From contig JAFUKG010000030.1 of the NCBI GenBank assembly GCA_017467865.1, positions 1 through 64,000 of the forward strand: 64,000 bases of DNA, in the 5' to 3' direction. A model generated the notes under the pieces. It saw only the letters and a program-made list of their open reading frames with translations, ran no database searches and was not told the DNA's origin. A program made the position numbers and the translations under genes. This stretch comes from Clostridia bacterium. GTDB taxonomy: Bacteria; Bacillota; Clostridia; Oscillospirales; SIG627. Positions 32,662 through 41,812 of the stretch are shown here, piece by piece (position 1 is the stretch's first letter; each line of letters starts with the position of its first letter).

Positions 32662-35600
32662 TTAAAAGAACGTAATTTGGTTTGTTTCAGGCAGATTATC
32701 AAGGACACCGAATTCTCTTAGAGTATCAATGACAGTTTTAGAAATGCCCGAGCTTGTTCTCAGGTCCTCAACTGAGAGGATAGGCTCGCTCTGATGCATT
32801 GCGTTATAGATACTTTCCGCCGCCGTTTCACCTACTCCGCCAAGGGTAGAAAAAGGCAGTCTTATCTTATCGCCCTCGGGAAGGAAGTCGCTGTAGTGGG
32901 ACTTTTCAAGGTCGATAGGAAGGAACTCAATTCCTCTTGCCATACACTCGTTGGCAAGCTGAAGAGTGGGGATGAGAGAGGTTTCCTTTTGGGTAGCCTC
33001 GTGACCCTTAGCACGGATATCCGCAATAGTGCGCACCACGTTTGCTCTGCCCTTTAACACAATTCCCGCATCAAATCCGCCGGGAGCGGCGGTAAAAAAG
33101 CCTGCGTAAAAGGCGGTAGGCATATATATCTTATACCATCCGATACGTATAGCACTCATTACGTAGGCAGCGGCATGGGCTTTAGGGAACATATACTTAA
33201 TTTTCTTACACGACGTAATGTACCAATCGGGTACGTTCTTTTCTCGCATTGCCGCCTCGTGCTCGGGTGAAAGACCCTTACCCTTACGTACCTTTTCCAT
33301 AATATCAAAGGAGGTTTTATTTTCAAGACCGTAGTTGATAAGGTCAAGCATAATACCGTCACGGGTGCCGATAACCTTGGAAATATCGCAGACGCCTTCC
33401 TTGATAAGCTCTTCGGCGTTACCAAGCCATACGTCGGTTCCGTGAGTAAGTCCCGAAACCTGCAATAGGTCGGCGAAATTCTTAGGCTTTGCGTCGATTA
33501 AAACCTGTTGTACGAAGCTTGTGGAAAGCTCGGGGAGTCCCAACGTGCCAAGCTCACATCCGATATCCTCGGGGGTAACACCCAAAGGCGCGGTAGACTG
33601 AAAGAGCTCATAAACCTTGGGGTCGTTCATGGGAACGTCCATAACCGAGGTATTGGAATAGCGCTCAATCATTTTATACTTGGTGGGAATATCATGGCCA
33701 AGCTCGTCAAGCTTTAAGATAGTATCGTGGAGATAAGAGAAAGCAAAGTGGGTTGTTACTATATCGGAGTTGGGGTCGTCGGCAGGGTGTTGAACGGGAG
33801 TGAATTCGTAAACCGAATTTTCCCGGGGCACAACTATAATTCCGCCGGGGTGCTGACCCGTTGTACGCTTAACACCTACGCATCCTGTTGAAAGTCTGTT
33901 TATTTCGGCTTTATTCATGGTGATGCCGTGGGCTTCAAGATATTTTAAAACAAAGCCGTAGGCGGTTTTTTCGGCAAGGGTGCCCAGTGTTCCTGCACGG
34001 AACACGTTTTCCGAGCCGAAGAGCTCTTCTGTGTATTTATGCACCTTACCTTGCACCATACCCGAGAAGTTTAAGTCAATATCGGGAGATTTATCACCGT
34101 AGAAGCCAAGGAAGGTTTCAAAGGGGATATCGTGGCCGTCGCCTTTAAGGTCGGCTCCGCACTTGGGACATTTCTTGTCGGGAAGGTCAAAGCCTGAGCC
34201 GTAGGAATTGTCGGTTATAAATTCGCTGTACTGACACTTGGGGCAGTAATAGTGAGGGGGAAGGGGATTAACCTCCGAGATACTCGCCATTGAAGCAACG
34301 AAGGAAGAGCCGACAGAGCCTCTTGAGCCTACGAGGTAGCCTTGGCTTTCACTATAATTTACCAGCTTTTGCGCAATGATATAGAGCACCGCATAGCCGT
34401 TGGAGATAATAGAAGTAAGCTCTTTGTCAAGGCGCTTATATACTATTTCGGGAAGAGGGTCGCCGTAAATGCTCTTCGCCTTTTCCCAGCACATTCTCTG
34501 CAGGTCCTCTTCTGCACCCTCGAGATTGGGAGTAAAGGTGCCTTTGGGAATGGGGCGTATGCCCTCCTCTACCATGTCTGCAATAAGATTGGGGTTAGTA
34601 ATAACCACCTTTTTTGCTTCTTCATCCGAGAGATATTTGAACTCGCCGAGCATTTCCTCAGTCGTTCTGAAGTAAAGAGGGTTGGGACGGTCTGCGTCGG
34701 TGAATTTCGCCGATACCAGAATACGGCGGTAAATTTCGTCTTGCTTATTGAGAAAGTGGGCATCGCAGGTTGCCACAACGGGCTTCGAGAGCTTTTCGCC
34801 CAGCTTTATGATAGTGCGGTTAATTTCGATAAGCTTGTTTTCATCGGGCACTGTGCCGTTTTCAATCATAAAGGAGTTGTTTGAAAGAGGCTGGATTTCC
34901 AAATAGTCGTAAAAGGAGCCTATTTTCATCAAGTCTCCGAAGCTTTTACCCGACAAAATCGCCTGATAAAGCTCACCTGCTTCACAAGCAGAGCCTATAA
35001 TAAGCCCGTCACGGTAGCGCTCGAGAAGGGTTTTAGGAATTCTCGGCTGACGGTTAAAATAAGTAAGATAAGACTCTGAGACAAGGCGGTAAAGGTTCAT
35101 CATACCCGCCTGACTCTTGACAAGTATTATCATATGGTAGGGTCGGAGCCTCTTAGGGTCGGTCTTTTCGGACATTGAAAGAAGCATATCCGAGATATTG
35201 CGGATACCTTCCTTCTTCAATTTCTGACACATACAAGCGAAGATTTTCGCAAGCATTTCGGCATCGTCGCAGGCTCTGTGGTGATTAAAGGCTTCAAGGC
35301 CGTAATACTCCTGAAGAGTGTCAAGCTTGTGCTTTTTAAGGTCTGTGTTGATATGCCTTGACAAAGCAAGCGTGTCAAGATAAGGATTTTTAAAGGGGAT
35401 ATTGTGGTCCTCTGCCGCCTTCTTGATAAAGCCTGTATCGAAGTTGGCGTTGTGGGCAACAAGAATATCGTCACCGCAGAAGTCGAGAAAGCTCTGTACC
35501 GCAGTTTTAGTGTCGGGGGCATCCTTTACCATATCGTCGGTAATGCCCGTAAGCGACAAAATGTTTTCGGGAATAGGCATTCCCGGATTTACAAAGGTAG

Positions 35601-37011
35601 AAAAGCGGTCAAGGACTTTACCGTCCCTGTATCGTACCGCTCCTATTTCGGTAATTTTGCAGGTAAGGGGGGAAAGACCCGTTGTTTCAATATCAAATAT
35701 AATGAAGCTGTCTTTTTCAAAGTCAGCAACCGACTCGCCGTAAACCGCTCTTGCAGTATCGTCAACAAAGTAAGCTTCAAGTCCGTAAAGAACCTTCATT
35801 CCAAGCTTGTCGGCTGCCAGCATTGCATCGGGGAAGCCCTGAACGTTTCCGTGGTCGGTGATTGCGACGGCGCGGTGACCCCAACGGTGGGCGGTTTCTA
35901 CTATATCGGTGGGTGAAATAACTGCGTCCATAGCAGAGAGGGTGGAGTGTATGTGAAGCTCCACTCTTTTTTCTTCGGCATCGTCCGTTCTCTTTTTTTG
36001 GGAGATTTTATAGACCGAAGAGGGCTTTATTACAGTTTCGTTTTCGTATTTGTCAAAGTCGCACTGACCTACCACAAAAATTGATGAGCCGGGCTTCATG
36101 GCGCCCTTTGCCTCATTCCACTTTTCAACAGGGCAGAAGAACTTGACCGAAACAGAGGCGCTTTCGTCGGTTATCTGCACGGTGGCAATAGTTTTATCTC
36201 CCGAACGGGTTTCGCGGCTATCAACGAAGAACACCTTACCGCAAACGGCAACAAGCTTGCCGGGGGTAGAGGTATAAACGTCTTTTATGGCTTTTATATC
36301 GCACTCTTTTTTTCTGTCTCTGCCGTAAATAAGGCTCTTTTCAGAAAGGTCAAAACGTAAAAATCCCGAGGAAAACTCGTTCTCCTCTTCGCTTTCGGGT
36401 ATCTCTTCCTCGTTTTCAAAAATCGAGACTACCTTTTCGACTTGTGGTTCTTCCTTTTTTTCGAGAACGTGAATAACGGGCATTGCGCGTTCACTTTCAG
36501 CAATATATGCATCGAAGTCAAAGGCTTCGGTGTCTACTATATCCACTTCGTAAATAACGTCGAATTCATTTTTGATAATATCCGAGAGAATTCTTCTGCA
36601 CTCGGAGTCGGAGGGAAGCTTACCAAGTCCGTGATTGAGCTTGAAGGTAACCTTTTTATCCTCAATCTCCATTTTTCCGTCGTTGAAAAATCCGTTGGCA
36701 AGGGCGGTGTTACGTCTGAGCTCGGTTATAAGCTCAGAGTAATAGGATGGAGTAAAAAGAGATGTGGGATAGTGAGGCACAATAAAGCAGGAGGACAGCT
36801 CGTATGCCTCCTTGATGCCTGCCTCAATCTCATAAAGAAGAGACTTTTGTATCAGCTTTTCAAGGGAAATATGTATTATAATGGAACGGTTTTCTTTGTT
36901 AATTCCATATTTGTAACAATACACCGACGACAAAAAACTTTCTTTTATTCCGTCGGGCTTATATTTGGATAATTTTTCAAGCAGACTTATACTATTCTTT
37001 TCAAATTCCAA
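32662..37011 (-). CDS. polC: DNA polymerase III alpha subunit, Gram-positive PolC type
   Basis: 1449 residues, normal for PolC, the main replicative polymerase of Bacillota. N-terminal domain ~1-230; OB fold ~250-335 (KLVAVCGKVFFVDSRETRSGD); PHP domain split around the exonuclease (ELHIHSTLSAMDA from 351, AITDHGNVQGFPDA); DEDDh proofreading exonuclease ~436-600 (FIIFDIETTGLSP, LVAHNANFDTGFI, HHRACDDAEML); polymerase core with PDIDLNFSG; a zinc-binding CPKC...CPKCGAD between palm parts. The start is TTG at 37011 with GAGGAA eight bases before it, four bases after the ispG stop. Last gene of the long minus-strand block. Confidence 0.97.
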   Translation of the reverse strand: MEFEKNSISLLEKLSKYKPDGIKESFLSSVYCYKYGINKENRSIIIHISLEKLIQKSLLYEIEAGIKEAYELSSCFIVPHYPTSLFTPSYYSELITELRRNTALANGFFNDGKMEIEDKKVTFKLNHGLGKLPSDSECRRILSDIIKNEFDVIYEVDIVDTEAFDFDAYIAESERAMPVIHVLEKKEEPQVEKVVSIFENEEEIPESEEENEFSSGFLRFDLSEKSLIYGRDRKKECDIKAIKDVYTSTPGKLVAVCGKVFFVDSRETRSGDKTIATVQITDESASVSVKFFCPVEKWNEAKGAMKPGSSIFVVGQCDFDKYENETVIKPSSVYKISQKKRTDDAEEKRVELHIHSTLSAMDAVISPTDIVETAHRWGHRAVAITDHGNVQGFPDAMLAADKLGMKVLYGLEAYFVDDTARAVYGESVADFEKDSFIIFDIETTGLSPLTCKITEIGAVRYRDGKVLDRFSTFVNPGMPIPENILSLTGITDDMVKDAPDTKTAVQSFLDFCGDDILVAHNANFDTGFIKKAAEDHNIPFKNPYLDTLALSRHINTDLKKHKLDTLQEYYGLEAFNHHRACDDAEMLAKIFACMCQKLKKEGIRNISDMLLSMSEKTDPKRLRPYHMIILVKSQAGMMNLYRLVSESYLTYFNRQPRIPKTLLERYRDGLIIGSACEAGELYQAILSGKSFGDLMKIGSFYDYLEIQPLSNNSFMIENGTVPDENKLIEINRTIIKLGEKLSKPVVATCDAHFLNKQDEIYRRILVSAKFTDADRPNPLYFRTTEEMLGEFKYLSDEEAKKVVITNPNLIADMVEEGIRPIPKGTFTPNLEGAEEDLQRMCWEKAKSIYGDPLPEIVYKRLDKELTSIISNGYAVLYIIAQKLVNYSESQGYLVGSRGSVGSSFVASMASISEVNPLPPHYYCPKCQYSEFITDNSYGSGFDLPDKKCPKCGADLKGDGHDIPFETFLGFYGDKSPDIDLNFSGMVQGKVHKYTEELFGSENVFRAGTLGTLAEKTAYGFVLKYLEAHGITMNKAEINRLSTGCVGVKRTTGQHPGGIIVVPRENSVYEFTPVQHPADDPNSDIVTTHFAFSYLHDTILKLDELGHDIPTKYKMIERYSNTSVMDVPMNDPKVYELFQSTAPLGVTPEDIGCELGTLGLPELSTSFVQQVLIDAKPKNFADLLQVSGLTHGTDVWLGNAEELIKEGVCDISKVIGTRDGIMLDLINYGLENKTSFDIMEKVRKGKGLSPEHEAAMREKNVPDWYITSCKKIKYMFPKAHAAAYVMSAIRIGWYKIYMPTAFYAGFFTAAPGGFDAGIVLKGRANVVRTIADIRAKGHEATQKETSLIPTLQLANECMARGIEFLPIDLEKSHYSDFLPEGDKIRLPFSTLGGVGETAAESIYNAMHQSEPILSVEDLRTSSGISKTVIDTLREFGVLDNLPETNQITFF

Positions 37012-37013
37012 CT

Positions 37014-38090
37014 TCAGTTCCTCATTTTTTCTATTTCTTCTATAAGTACTTCTACGATTTTTTTCTCGGGTATTTTCATGATGCTTTCCCCTTTCTTGAA
37101 GAGGAGTGCTTCACCGATACCTCCAGCAATTCCTATATCCGCCTCTCTTGCCTCTCCCGGGCCGTTGACAACACAGCCCATAACTGCAACCTTTATCTTG
37201 CGGTTTTCAATGGGCAGAATTTTTTCAAGAGCTTCTTCTACCTCACGGGCAATCTTCACCAGGTCAATTTTAGTTCTTCCGCAGGTGGGACAGGAGGTTA
37301 AGTCAAAGGAGCCTTTTTTATAAAGACCGAGGGAAGAAAGGATTTCTCTTCCTGCAATGACCTCTTCCACAACGTCATCGGTGATGGATACTCTGATGGT
37401 ATCACCTATGCCCTCTGAAAGAAGGGTACCTATACCCACCGAGGATTTAACAAGGCTCTTTTTCAGAGTTCCTGCCTCGGTAACTCCGAGATGGAGAGGG
37501 CAGTCGGTTTTCTCTGACAGCTTGCGGTAGGCGTCTATCATAGTTTTGACATCCGAGGACTTAACGGACACTGCAATATCCTCAAATCCGAATTCTTCAA
37601 GAGCGCTGATTTCAATCAGGGCGCTTTCCACAAGGGCATCTGAGGTGGGGGCGCCGTACTTTGCAAGAAGCCCCTTTTCAAGCGAGCCCGAGTTTACTCC
37701 TATTCTTATGGGAATATTTCTTTCTTTGCATACTTCCGCCACCGCCTTCACACGGGACTTTTCTCCGATATTGCCGGGGTTTATGCGGATTTTGTCTATT
37801 CCAAGCTCTGCCGCTTTGAGAGCAAGTCTGTAATCAAAGTGTATATCGGCAACGAGAGCGATTTTTCTACCCGAAACGCTCTTTTTGTAGTAGGGTATAT
37901 TTTCACAGGCCTCCATGTCGGGGAGTGTAAAGCGCACGATATCACAGCCTGCATCGGCAAGCCGCAATATTTCGCTCTTGCATTTTTCTCTGTCATGGGG
38001 GTCTGTTGTTATCATAGACTGCACGGATATGGGTGCATCACCGCCGATGAGTATTTCACCGGCTTTGATTTGACGTGTTGGTTTTCTCAT
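37014..38090 (-). CDS. ispG: 4-hydroxy-3-methylbut-2-enyl diphosphate synthase
   Basis: 358 residues. The 4Fe-4S enzyme that makes HMBDP in the MEP isoprenoid pathway. The N-terminal TIM barrel has VQSMITTDPHD and RINPGNIG; the C-terminal iron-sulfur domain carries SCPTCGRTKIDL and VAVMGCVVNGPGEA, the three cluster cysteines and the adjacent Glu. GGAG lies before the ATG. It sits between rseP and polC with dxr in the same block, the common clostridial order, apart from an inserted four-helix gene upstream. Confidence 0.96.
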   Translation of the reverse strand: MRKPTRQIKAGEILIGGDAPISVQSMITTDPHDREKCKSEILRLADAGCDIVRFTLPDMEACENIPYYKKSVSGRKIALVADIHFDYRLALKAAELGIDKIRINPGNIGEKSRVKAVAEVCKERNIPIRIGVNSGSLEKGLLAKYGAPTSDALVESALIEISALEEFGFEDIAVSVKSSDVKTMIDAYRKLSEKTDCPLHLGVTEAGTLKKSLVKSSVGIGTLLSEGIGDTIRVSITDDVVEEVIAGREILSSLGLYKKGSFDLTSCPTCGRTKIDLVKIAREVEEALEKILPIENRKIKVAVMGCVVNGPGEAREADIGIAGGIGEALLFKKGESIMKIPEKKIVEVLIEEIEKMRN

Positions 38091-38109
38091 AAAAGCTCCG
38101 TTTTTTTAT

Positions 38110-38166
38110 AATTGAAAGTTGATAGTTGAAAGTTGAAAATTAAGGTTGATTTGCTTAAGCAAATCT
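38110..38166. repeat. Flanking element, left of the four-helix gene
   Basis: ATTGAAAGTTGATAGTTGAA-type units, AATTAAGG, then the hairpin GATTTGC-TTAA-GCAAATC. An inverted copy with the same build lies at 38575-38644 on the other side of the four-helix-bundle gene. Confidence 0.6.
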
Positions 38167-38212
38167 ATATTAGTGAATGTAAAAAATGTGCGTTACTCAG
38201 TTCTGCTATTTT

Positions 38213-38536
38213 TTACAATACATACAAGCATTTTTCAATTTCAATACAATCGTTTAATATAGATTTACTTTCTTTTTCTGTAATATATTCTGTTTCTCTT
38301 AAAAGGTTAAGCCAATATTTTGTTTCAGCAGTTTCTTTTAATGCTATGTTCATTTTTGAGGTAAAATCAGCACGACTTTGAGCCTGCTCTGCTTCGGCAA
38401 TATTTGCTCCGATGCTTGTCCCACACCGTAAAACTTGATTTGACAAGATATTTTCTTTTTTTACGTTTTTTAAATATTTATATAATTTTACTATTCTTTT
38501 GGCAAAATTAAAGGATTTTACCGATACAGTATCCAC
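38213..38536 (-). CDS. Four-helix-bundle protein (23S rRNA intervening-sequence type)
   Basis: 107 residues, all helical, with SFNFAKRIVKLYKYLKNV, the turn VLRCGTSIGANIAEAEQAQSRADF and MNIALKETAETKYWLNLLRETEYI; these are the signatures of the S23/four-helix-bundle family first seen in insertions in 23S rRNA genes and related to accessory proteins of diversity-generating retroelements. The start appears to be GTG at 38536 with a weak ribosome site. It interrupts the rseP-ispG junction and is flanked by inverted copies of an intergenic repeat, suggesting that gene and flanks moved together. Function unknown. Confidence 0.85.
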   Translation of the reverse strand: MDTVSVKSFNFAKRIVKLYKYLKNVKKENILSNQVLRCGTSIGANIAEAEQAQSRADFTSKMNIALKETAETKYWLNLLRETEYITEKESKSILNDCIEIEKCLYVL

Positions 38537-38574
38537 TTTAACTACATCTTTTTAATTTTATACACTAATGGTAT

Positions 38575-38644
38575 CAATTAACGTGAATTTCGCATCAGCG
38601 AAATTGTCATTAACTTTCCACTTTCCACTTTCAATTTGCCACTT
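38575..38644. repeat. Flanking element, right of the four-helix gene (inverted)
   Basis: GAATTTCGC-ATCA-GCGAAATT hairpin, then AACTTTCCACTTTCCACTTTC. Read on the minus strand it is AATTGAAAGTGGAAAGTGGA then AAGTTAA then the hairpin, the same order as the left element. Confidence 0.6.
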
Positions 38645-38646
38645 AT

Positions 38647-39687
38647 TCAAAAGATTTTTGAAACATCGCTTACCACTACCACTGCCATAAGAACAAGGAG
38701 AAGTATCATGCCGATAGCGTGGACGATGCCTTCTTTTTCGGGGGGTATGGGCTTTCTTCTTATAGCTTCTATAATTACGAATACAAGTCTTCCGCCGTCA
38801 AGTGCGGGTATTGGAAGAAGGTTGAAAATACCAAGGTTCATGCTGATGAACACGTAAAGATACATAAGGGAATATATACCTTGTGATGCCGTTTCGGCTA
38901 TTACCTCCACCGTTCCAACGGGTCCAGACACCGCCTCTATTCCATATCTGCCCGTAAGAAGGTCTATAATAGAGGAGTATATCATCTTAACCGTTGAGAA
39001 TGACTGATAAAAGGCTTCGTAAACAAGAGTCTTAAAGGAGCGCTTAACGTAAAGGGGGGCGAAATCCACCACACCTGTCAGAAGTCCGTCTACCGTTTCG
39101 GTTTTGAACTGCACGTCCTCAAGAATTATTTCCTTGCCGTCACGCTCAATGGTAATGTCAAGGGGCTCTATGCCGTCTATCATAATTTTATAGGAAATAT
39201 CCTGCCAGACCTTCATTTTCTTACCGTCAATGGCAACTATCTTGTCCTTGTCCTGCACGCCGTATTCGCCGAGAACAGAGTCCTCTATAACCGAATACCC
39301 TTCTCTGTCTGCGATATAAGTAGAGGGATAGTAAGACGTTAACGACAGAAGTATAAACATTACCACAACGGCAGTAACAATATTCATAAAAGAGCCTGCC
39401 GACAGTATGATAAAGCGTTGCCACCAAGGCTTTTTCGACAGCGAATTTTCGTTTTCTACCTCCTCGTCCTCTCCTACAAGACTGACAAATCCGCCGATGG
39501 GGAAGAGACGGATAGAGTATGCGGTTCCCGACTTCTTACTTACTCTTGAAAGAAGCTTGGGACCCATACCCACAGAAAATTCATTTACGCCCACCTTGAA
39601 AATTCGGGCAGTTATAAAGTGACCGAATTCGTGGGAGATTATCATAAAACTGAAGAAAAGAAGTGCCAGGATTATTTTCCAGAACAT
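38647..39687 (-). CDS. rseP: Site-2-protease family RIP metalloprotease
   Basis: 346 residues. The zinc motif HEFGH (H19-H23) lies in the first membrane helix; a PDZ domain (~115-190) includes LGEYGVQDKDKIVAIDGK; the third zinc ligand is in NLGIFNLLPIPALDGGRLVF; C-terminal helices complete the protease. It cuts membrane-embedded anti-sigma factors or leftover signal peptides. AGGAG precedes the ATG. It lies between dxr and ispG in the standard Firmicutes order uppS-cdsA-dxr-rseP. Confidence 0.95.
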   Translation of the reverse strand: MFWKIILALLFFSFMIISHEFGHFITARIFKVGVNEFSVGMGPKLLSRVSKKSGTAYSIRLFPIGGFVSLVGEDEEVENENSLSKKPWWQRFIILSAGSFMNIVTAVVVMFILLSLTSYYPSTYIADREGYSVIEDSVLGEYGVQDKDKIVAIDGKKMKVWQDISYKIMIDGIEPLDITIERDGKEIILEDVQFKTETVDGLLTGVVDFAPLYVKRSFKTLVYEAFYQSFSTVKMIYSSIIDLLTGRYGIEAVSGPVGTVEVIAETASQGIYSLMYLYVFISMNLGIFNLLPIPALDGGRLVFVIIEAIRRKPIPPEKEGIVHAIGMILLLVLMAVVVVSDVSKIF

Positions 39688-39705
39688 AGTTACTCCTAAA
39701 AACAG

Positions 39706-39770
39706 TGAATATTGAATAATGAATAATGGAAAATTAAGGTAAATTTCGGCTTTGCCTAAATTGTTTTATT
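39706..39770. repeat. Dispersed intergenic element in the dxr-rseP gap
   Basis: GTGAATATTGAATAATGAAT units, then AATTAAGG and an imperfect hairpin AATTTCGGC-TTT-GCCTAAATT. Same class as 9362 and 38110; it lies inside the transcribed operon. Confidence 0.5.
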
Positions 39771-39802
39771 CATCGCTTATATTTTATGCGTATATTTCTC
39801 GG

Positions 39803-40954
39803 TTATGCTCTAACGTGCTCTCTTACAAATTCACGTGCCAGCTTGTCGTCCTCTTCAAGGCTGTCGAGGGTGACCTTTTCCATATGAGGTAAAGAGTTTA
39901 CTGCGTCTTCAACGAGAGTGAAGATATCCACAAAGCGGATTTTCTCCTTTAAGAAAAGGGCTACCGCTTCTTCATTGGCGCTGTTCATGACAGCGGGTGC
40001 GTTACCTCCCCACGTTACGGCACGGCGTGCCAAGGGAAGAAGAGTAAAGGTATTCTCATCAGGCTTATCAAAGGTAAGTGAAAAGGATTTCGTAAAGTCG
40101 AGAGGAGTACAAAGAGAGGGCTGTCTCTCGGGGTAGGTGAGAGCGAAAGCAATACAATGCTTCATATTGGGGTTACCCATCTGTGCAAGAATTGAAGAGT
40201 CCACAAACTCTACCATAGAATGAACGATGCTCTGTCGGTGGACGGTCACTTCAATTTTGTCTGCCGGCACTCCGAAAAGCCTTACCGCCTCTATAACCTC
40301 AAGCCCTTTATTCATAAGAGATGCCGAGTCAACGGTAATCTTCTGTCCCATAGACCAAGTTGGGTGACACAAGGCATCTGCAAGAGTAACCTTTTCAAGC
40401 TCTTCTTTTGTTTTTCCGAAGAAGGGACCTCCCGATGCTGTAATGATGAGTCTTTTTATGAATTTTTTTGAGTTATGAGTATTGTCAAGGCATTGGAATA
40501 TAGCCGAGTGTTCGCTGTCTACTGGGAGAAGTCTGACTCCCGCTTTTTTTACCTCGTCGAGAATAATATCACCTGCCGCAACAAGGGGCTCCTTGTTTGC
40601 CATAGCAATGTCCTTGCCAGACCTTATAGCCTCAACGGTAGGTCTGATACCGCATCTGCCCATAAGGGAGTTAAGAAGGATTTCTGCCTTCGATTCTGTG
40701 GCAACGGCTGTTACCGCCTCTTCCCCTATGAGTACCTTTGTATCGGTATCGGATACTCTTATTTTCAGCTCACGTCCTGCTTTTTCATCCACAACTGCAC
40801 AGAGAGAGGGCTTGAATTCCCTGATTTGTTCCTCTAAAAGCGTGACGTTGGAAAAGGCCGCAAGGGCATCAATTTTTATATTCTTTTCACGGGCAACCTC
40901 AACGGTCTGTTTACCGATAGAGCCCGTTGACCCAAGTAGTGCAAGTGTTTTCAT
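39803..40954 (-). CDS. dxr: 1-deoxy-D-xylulose 5-phosphate reductoisomerase
   Basis: 383 residues, standard length. Converts DXP to MEP with NADPH, the first committed step of the isoprenoid pathway. NADPH site LLGSTGSIGKQTVEV at 5-19; MANKEPLVAAG; metal/substrate motifs LPVDSEHSAIFQCL and ASGGPFFG; PTWSMGQKITVDSASLMNKGLE. GGAG before the ATG. With ispG in the same block this gives two MEP genes, consistent with this pathway supplying undecaprenyl phosphate through UppS next door. Confidence 0.97.
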   Translation of the reverse strand: MKTLALLGSTGSIGKQTVEVAREKNIKIDALAAFSNVTLLEEQIREFKPSLCAVVDEKAGRELKIRVSDTDTKVLIGEEAVTAVATESKAEILLNSLMGRCGIRPTVEAIRSGKDIAMANKEPLVAAGDIILDEVKKAGVRLLPVDSEHSAIFQCLDNTHNSKKFIKRLIITASGGPFFGKTKEELEKVTLADALCHPTWSMGQKITVDSASLMNKGLEVIEAVRLFGVPADKIEVTVHRQSIVHSMVEFVDSSILAQMGNPNMKHCIAFALTYPERQPSLCTPLDFTKSFSLTFDKPDENTFTLLPLARRAVTWGGNAPAVMNSANEEAVALFLKEKIRFVDIFTLVEDAVNSLPHMEKVTLDSLEEDDKLAREFVREHVRA

Positions 40955-40969
40955 AAAAACTCCGTTTTA

Positions 40970-41006
40970 ATGCAGAATTAAGGTGAATTTTGCTTGGCAA
41001 AATCTT
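40970..41006. repeat. Short dispersed element in the cdsA-dxr gap
   Basis: TGCAGAATTAAGGTGAATTT then the hairpin ATTTTGC-TTG-GCAAAAT. A minimal version of the element at 7634. Confidence 0.45.
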
Positions 41007-41011
41007 CTTTT

Positions 41012-41812
41012 TTATAAGTTGACAAATAAAGATACAACGTAAAGGAATGCCGAGACGGCAAGGATTGAGTCAAAGCGGTCAAGAACACCACCGTGACCGG
41101 GGAAAAGCTTTCCGTAGTCTTTGATACCGTAGTGTCTCTTAATAAGGGAGGCTGAAAGGTCTCCGAACTGGGAGATAATGCTTGCGAAAAGGCCTACAAC
41201 GGCGAGGATAACTATGTTTTTTATAGAATAACCGTAGATAATACCTACAACGGCATAGCCTATCATGGCGAAAAGTGTACCACCCACGGCACCCTCGATT
41301 GTTTTCTTAGGGCTGACAGAGGGAATAAGCTTGTGCTTGCCAAAGAAAAATCCCGTAAAATAAGCAAAGGTATCCGTAACCCAAGCGCCAACAAAAACAA
41401 GGGGGAAGAACACTGAGCTCTTAGTAAAGAGCACTGTCAGCGCTCCAAAGGAAGCAGTAACGTAAAAGGCGAGAGAAAAGGCTGTAAGAATTTTCTCAGC
41501 CGTAATTTTACTGTTGTTTACAACACCCATAAAGAGCAGATAGAAAAGAAGTATGATAAAGACGGGTGTATATGTGTCAAGGTGAGCGGACGTGAGAAGG
41601 GGAAGGGCAAAGGCTGACACGTAAAGAGGTGAGAAGAAAAGATTTTTTTCTTCTCCTATACACTTGATTGCCTCCGATACGCCAACCGCTGACAAAACCG
41701 CCATAGCAAGGCTGAAAAGGGTTATATTTCCTACAATAGTAAGGTCACCGAACACCAACACGGGAATGAATATGAGAAGGGCAACAACTGCCGTTATAAT
41801 TCTTGTTTTCAT
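41012..41812 (-). CDS. cdsA: Phosphatidate cytidylyltransferase
   Basis: 266 residues, about eight membrane helices. Makes CDP-diacylglycerol from phosphatidate and CTP for phospholipid synthesis. The C-terminal family signature is clear: SQFGDLSASLIKRHYGIKDYGKLFPGHGGVLDRFDSI (near residues 215-250), preceded by VSPKKTIEGAVGG. Overlaps the uppS stop by four bases (ATGA), so it is translationally coupled to it. Confidence 0.96.
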   Translation of the reverse strand: MKTRIITAVVALLIFIPVLVFGDLTIVGNITLFSLAMAVLSAVGVSEAIKCIGEEKNLFFSPLYVSAFALPLLTSAHLDTYTPVFIILLFYLLFMGVVNNSKITAEKILTAFSLAFYVTASFGALTVLFTKSSVFFPLVFVGAWVTDTFAYFTGFFFGKHKLIPSVSPKKTIEGAVGGTLFAMIGYAVVGIIYGYSIKNIVILAVVGLFASIISQFGDLSASLIKRHYGIKDYGKLFPGHGGVLDRFDSILAVSAFLYVVSLFVNL

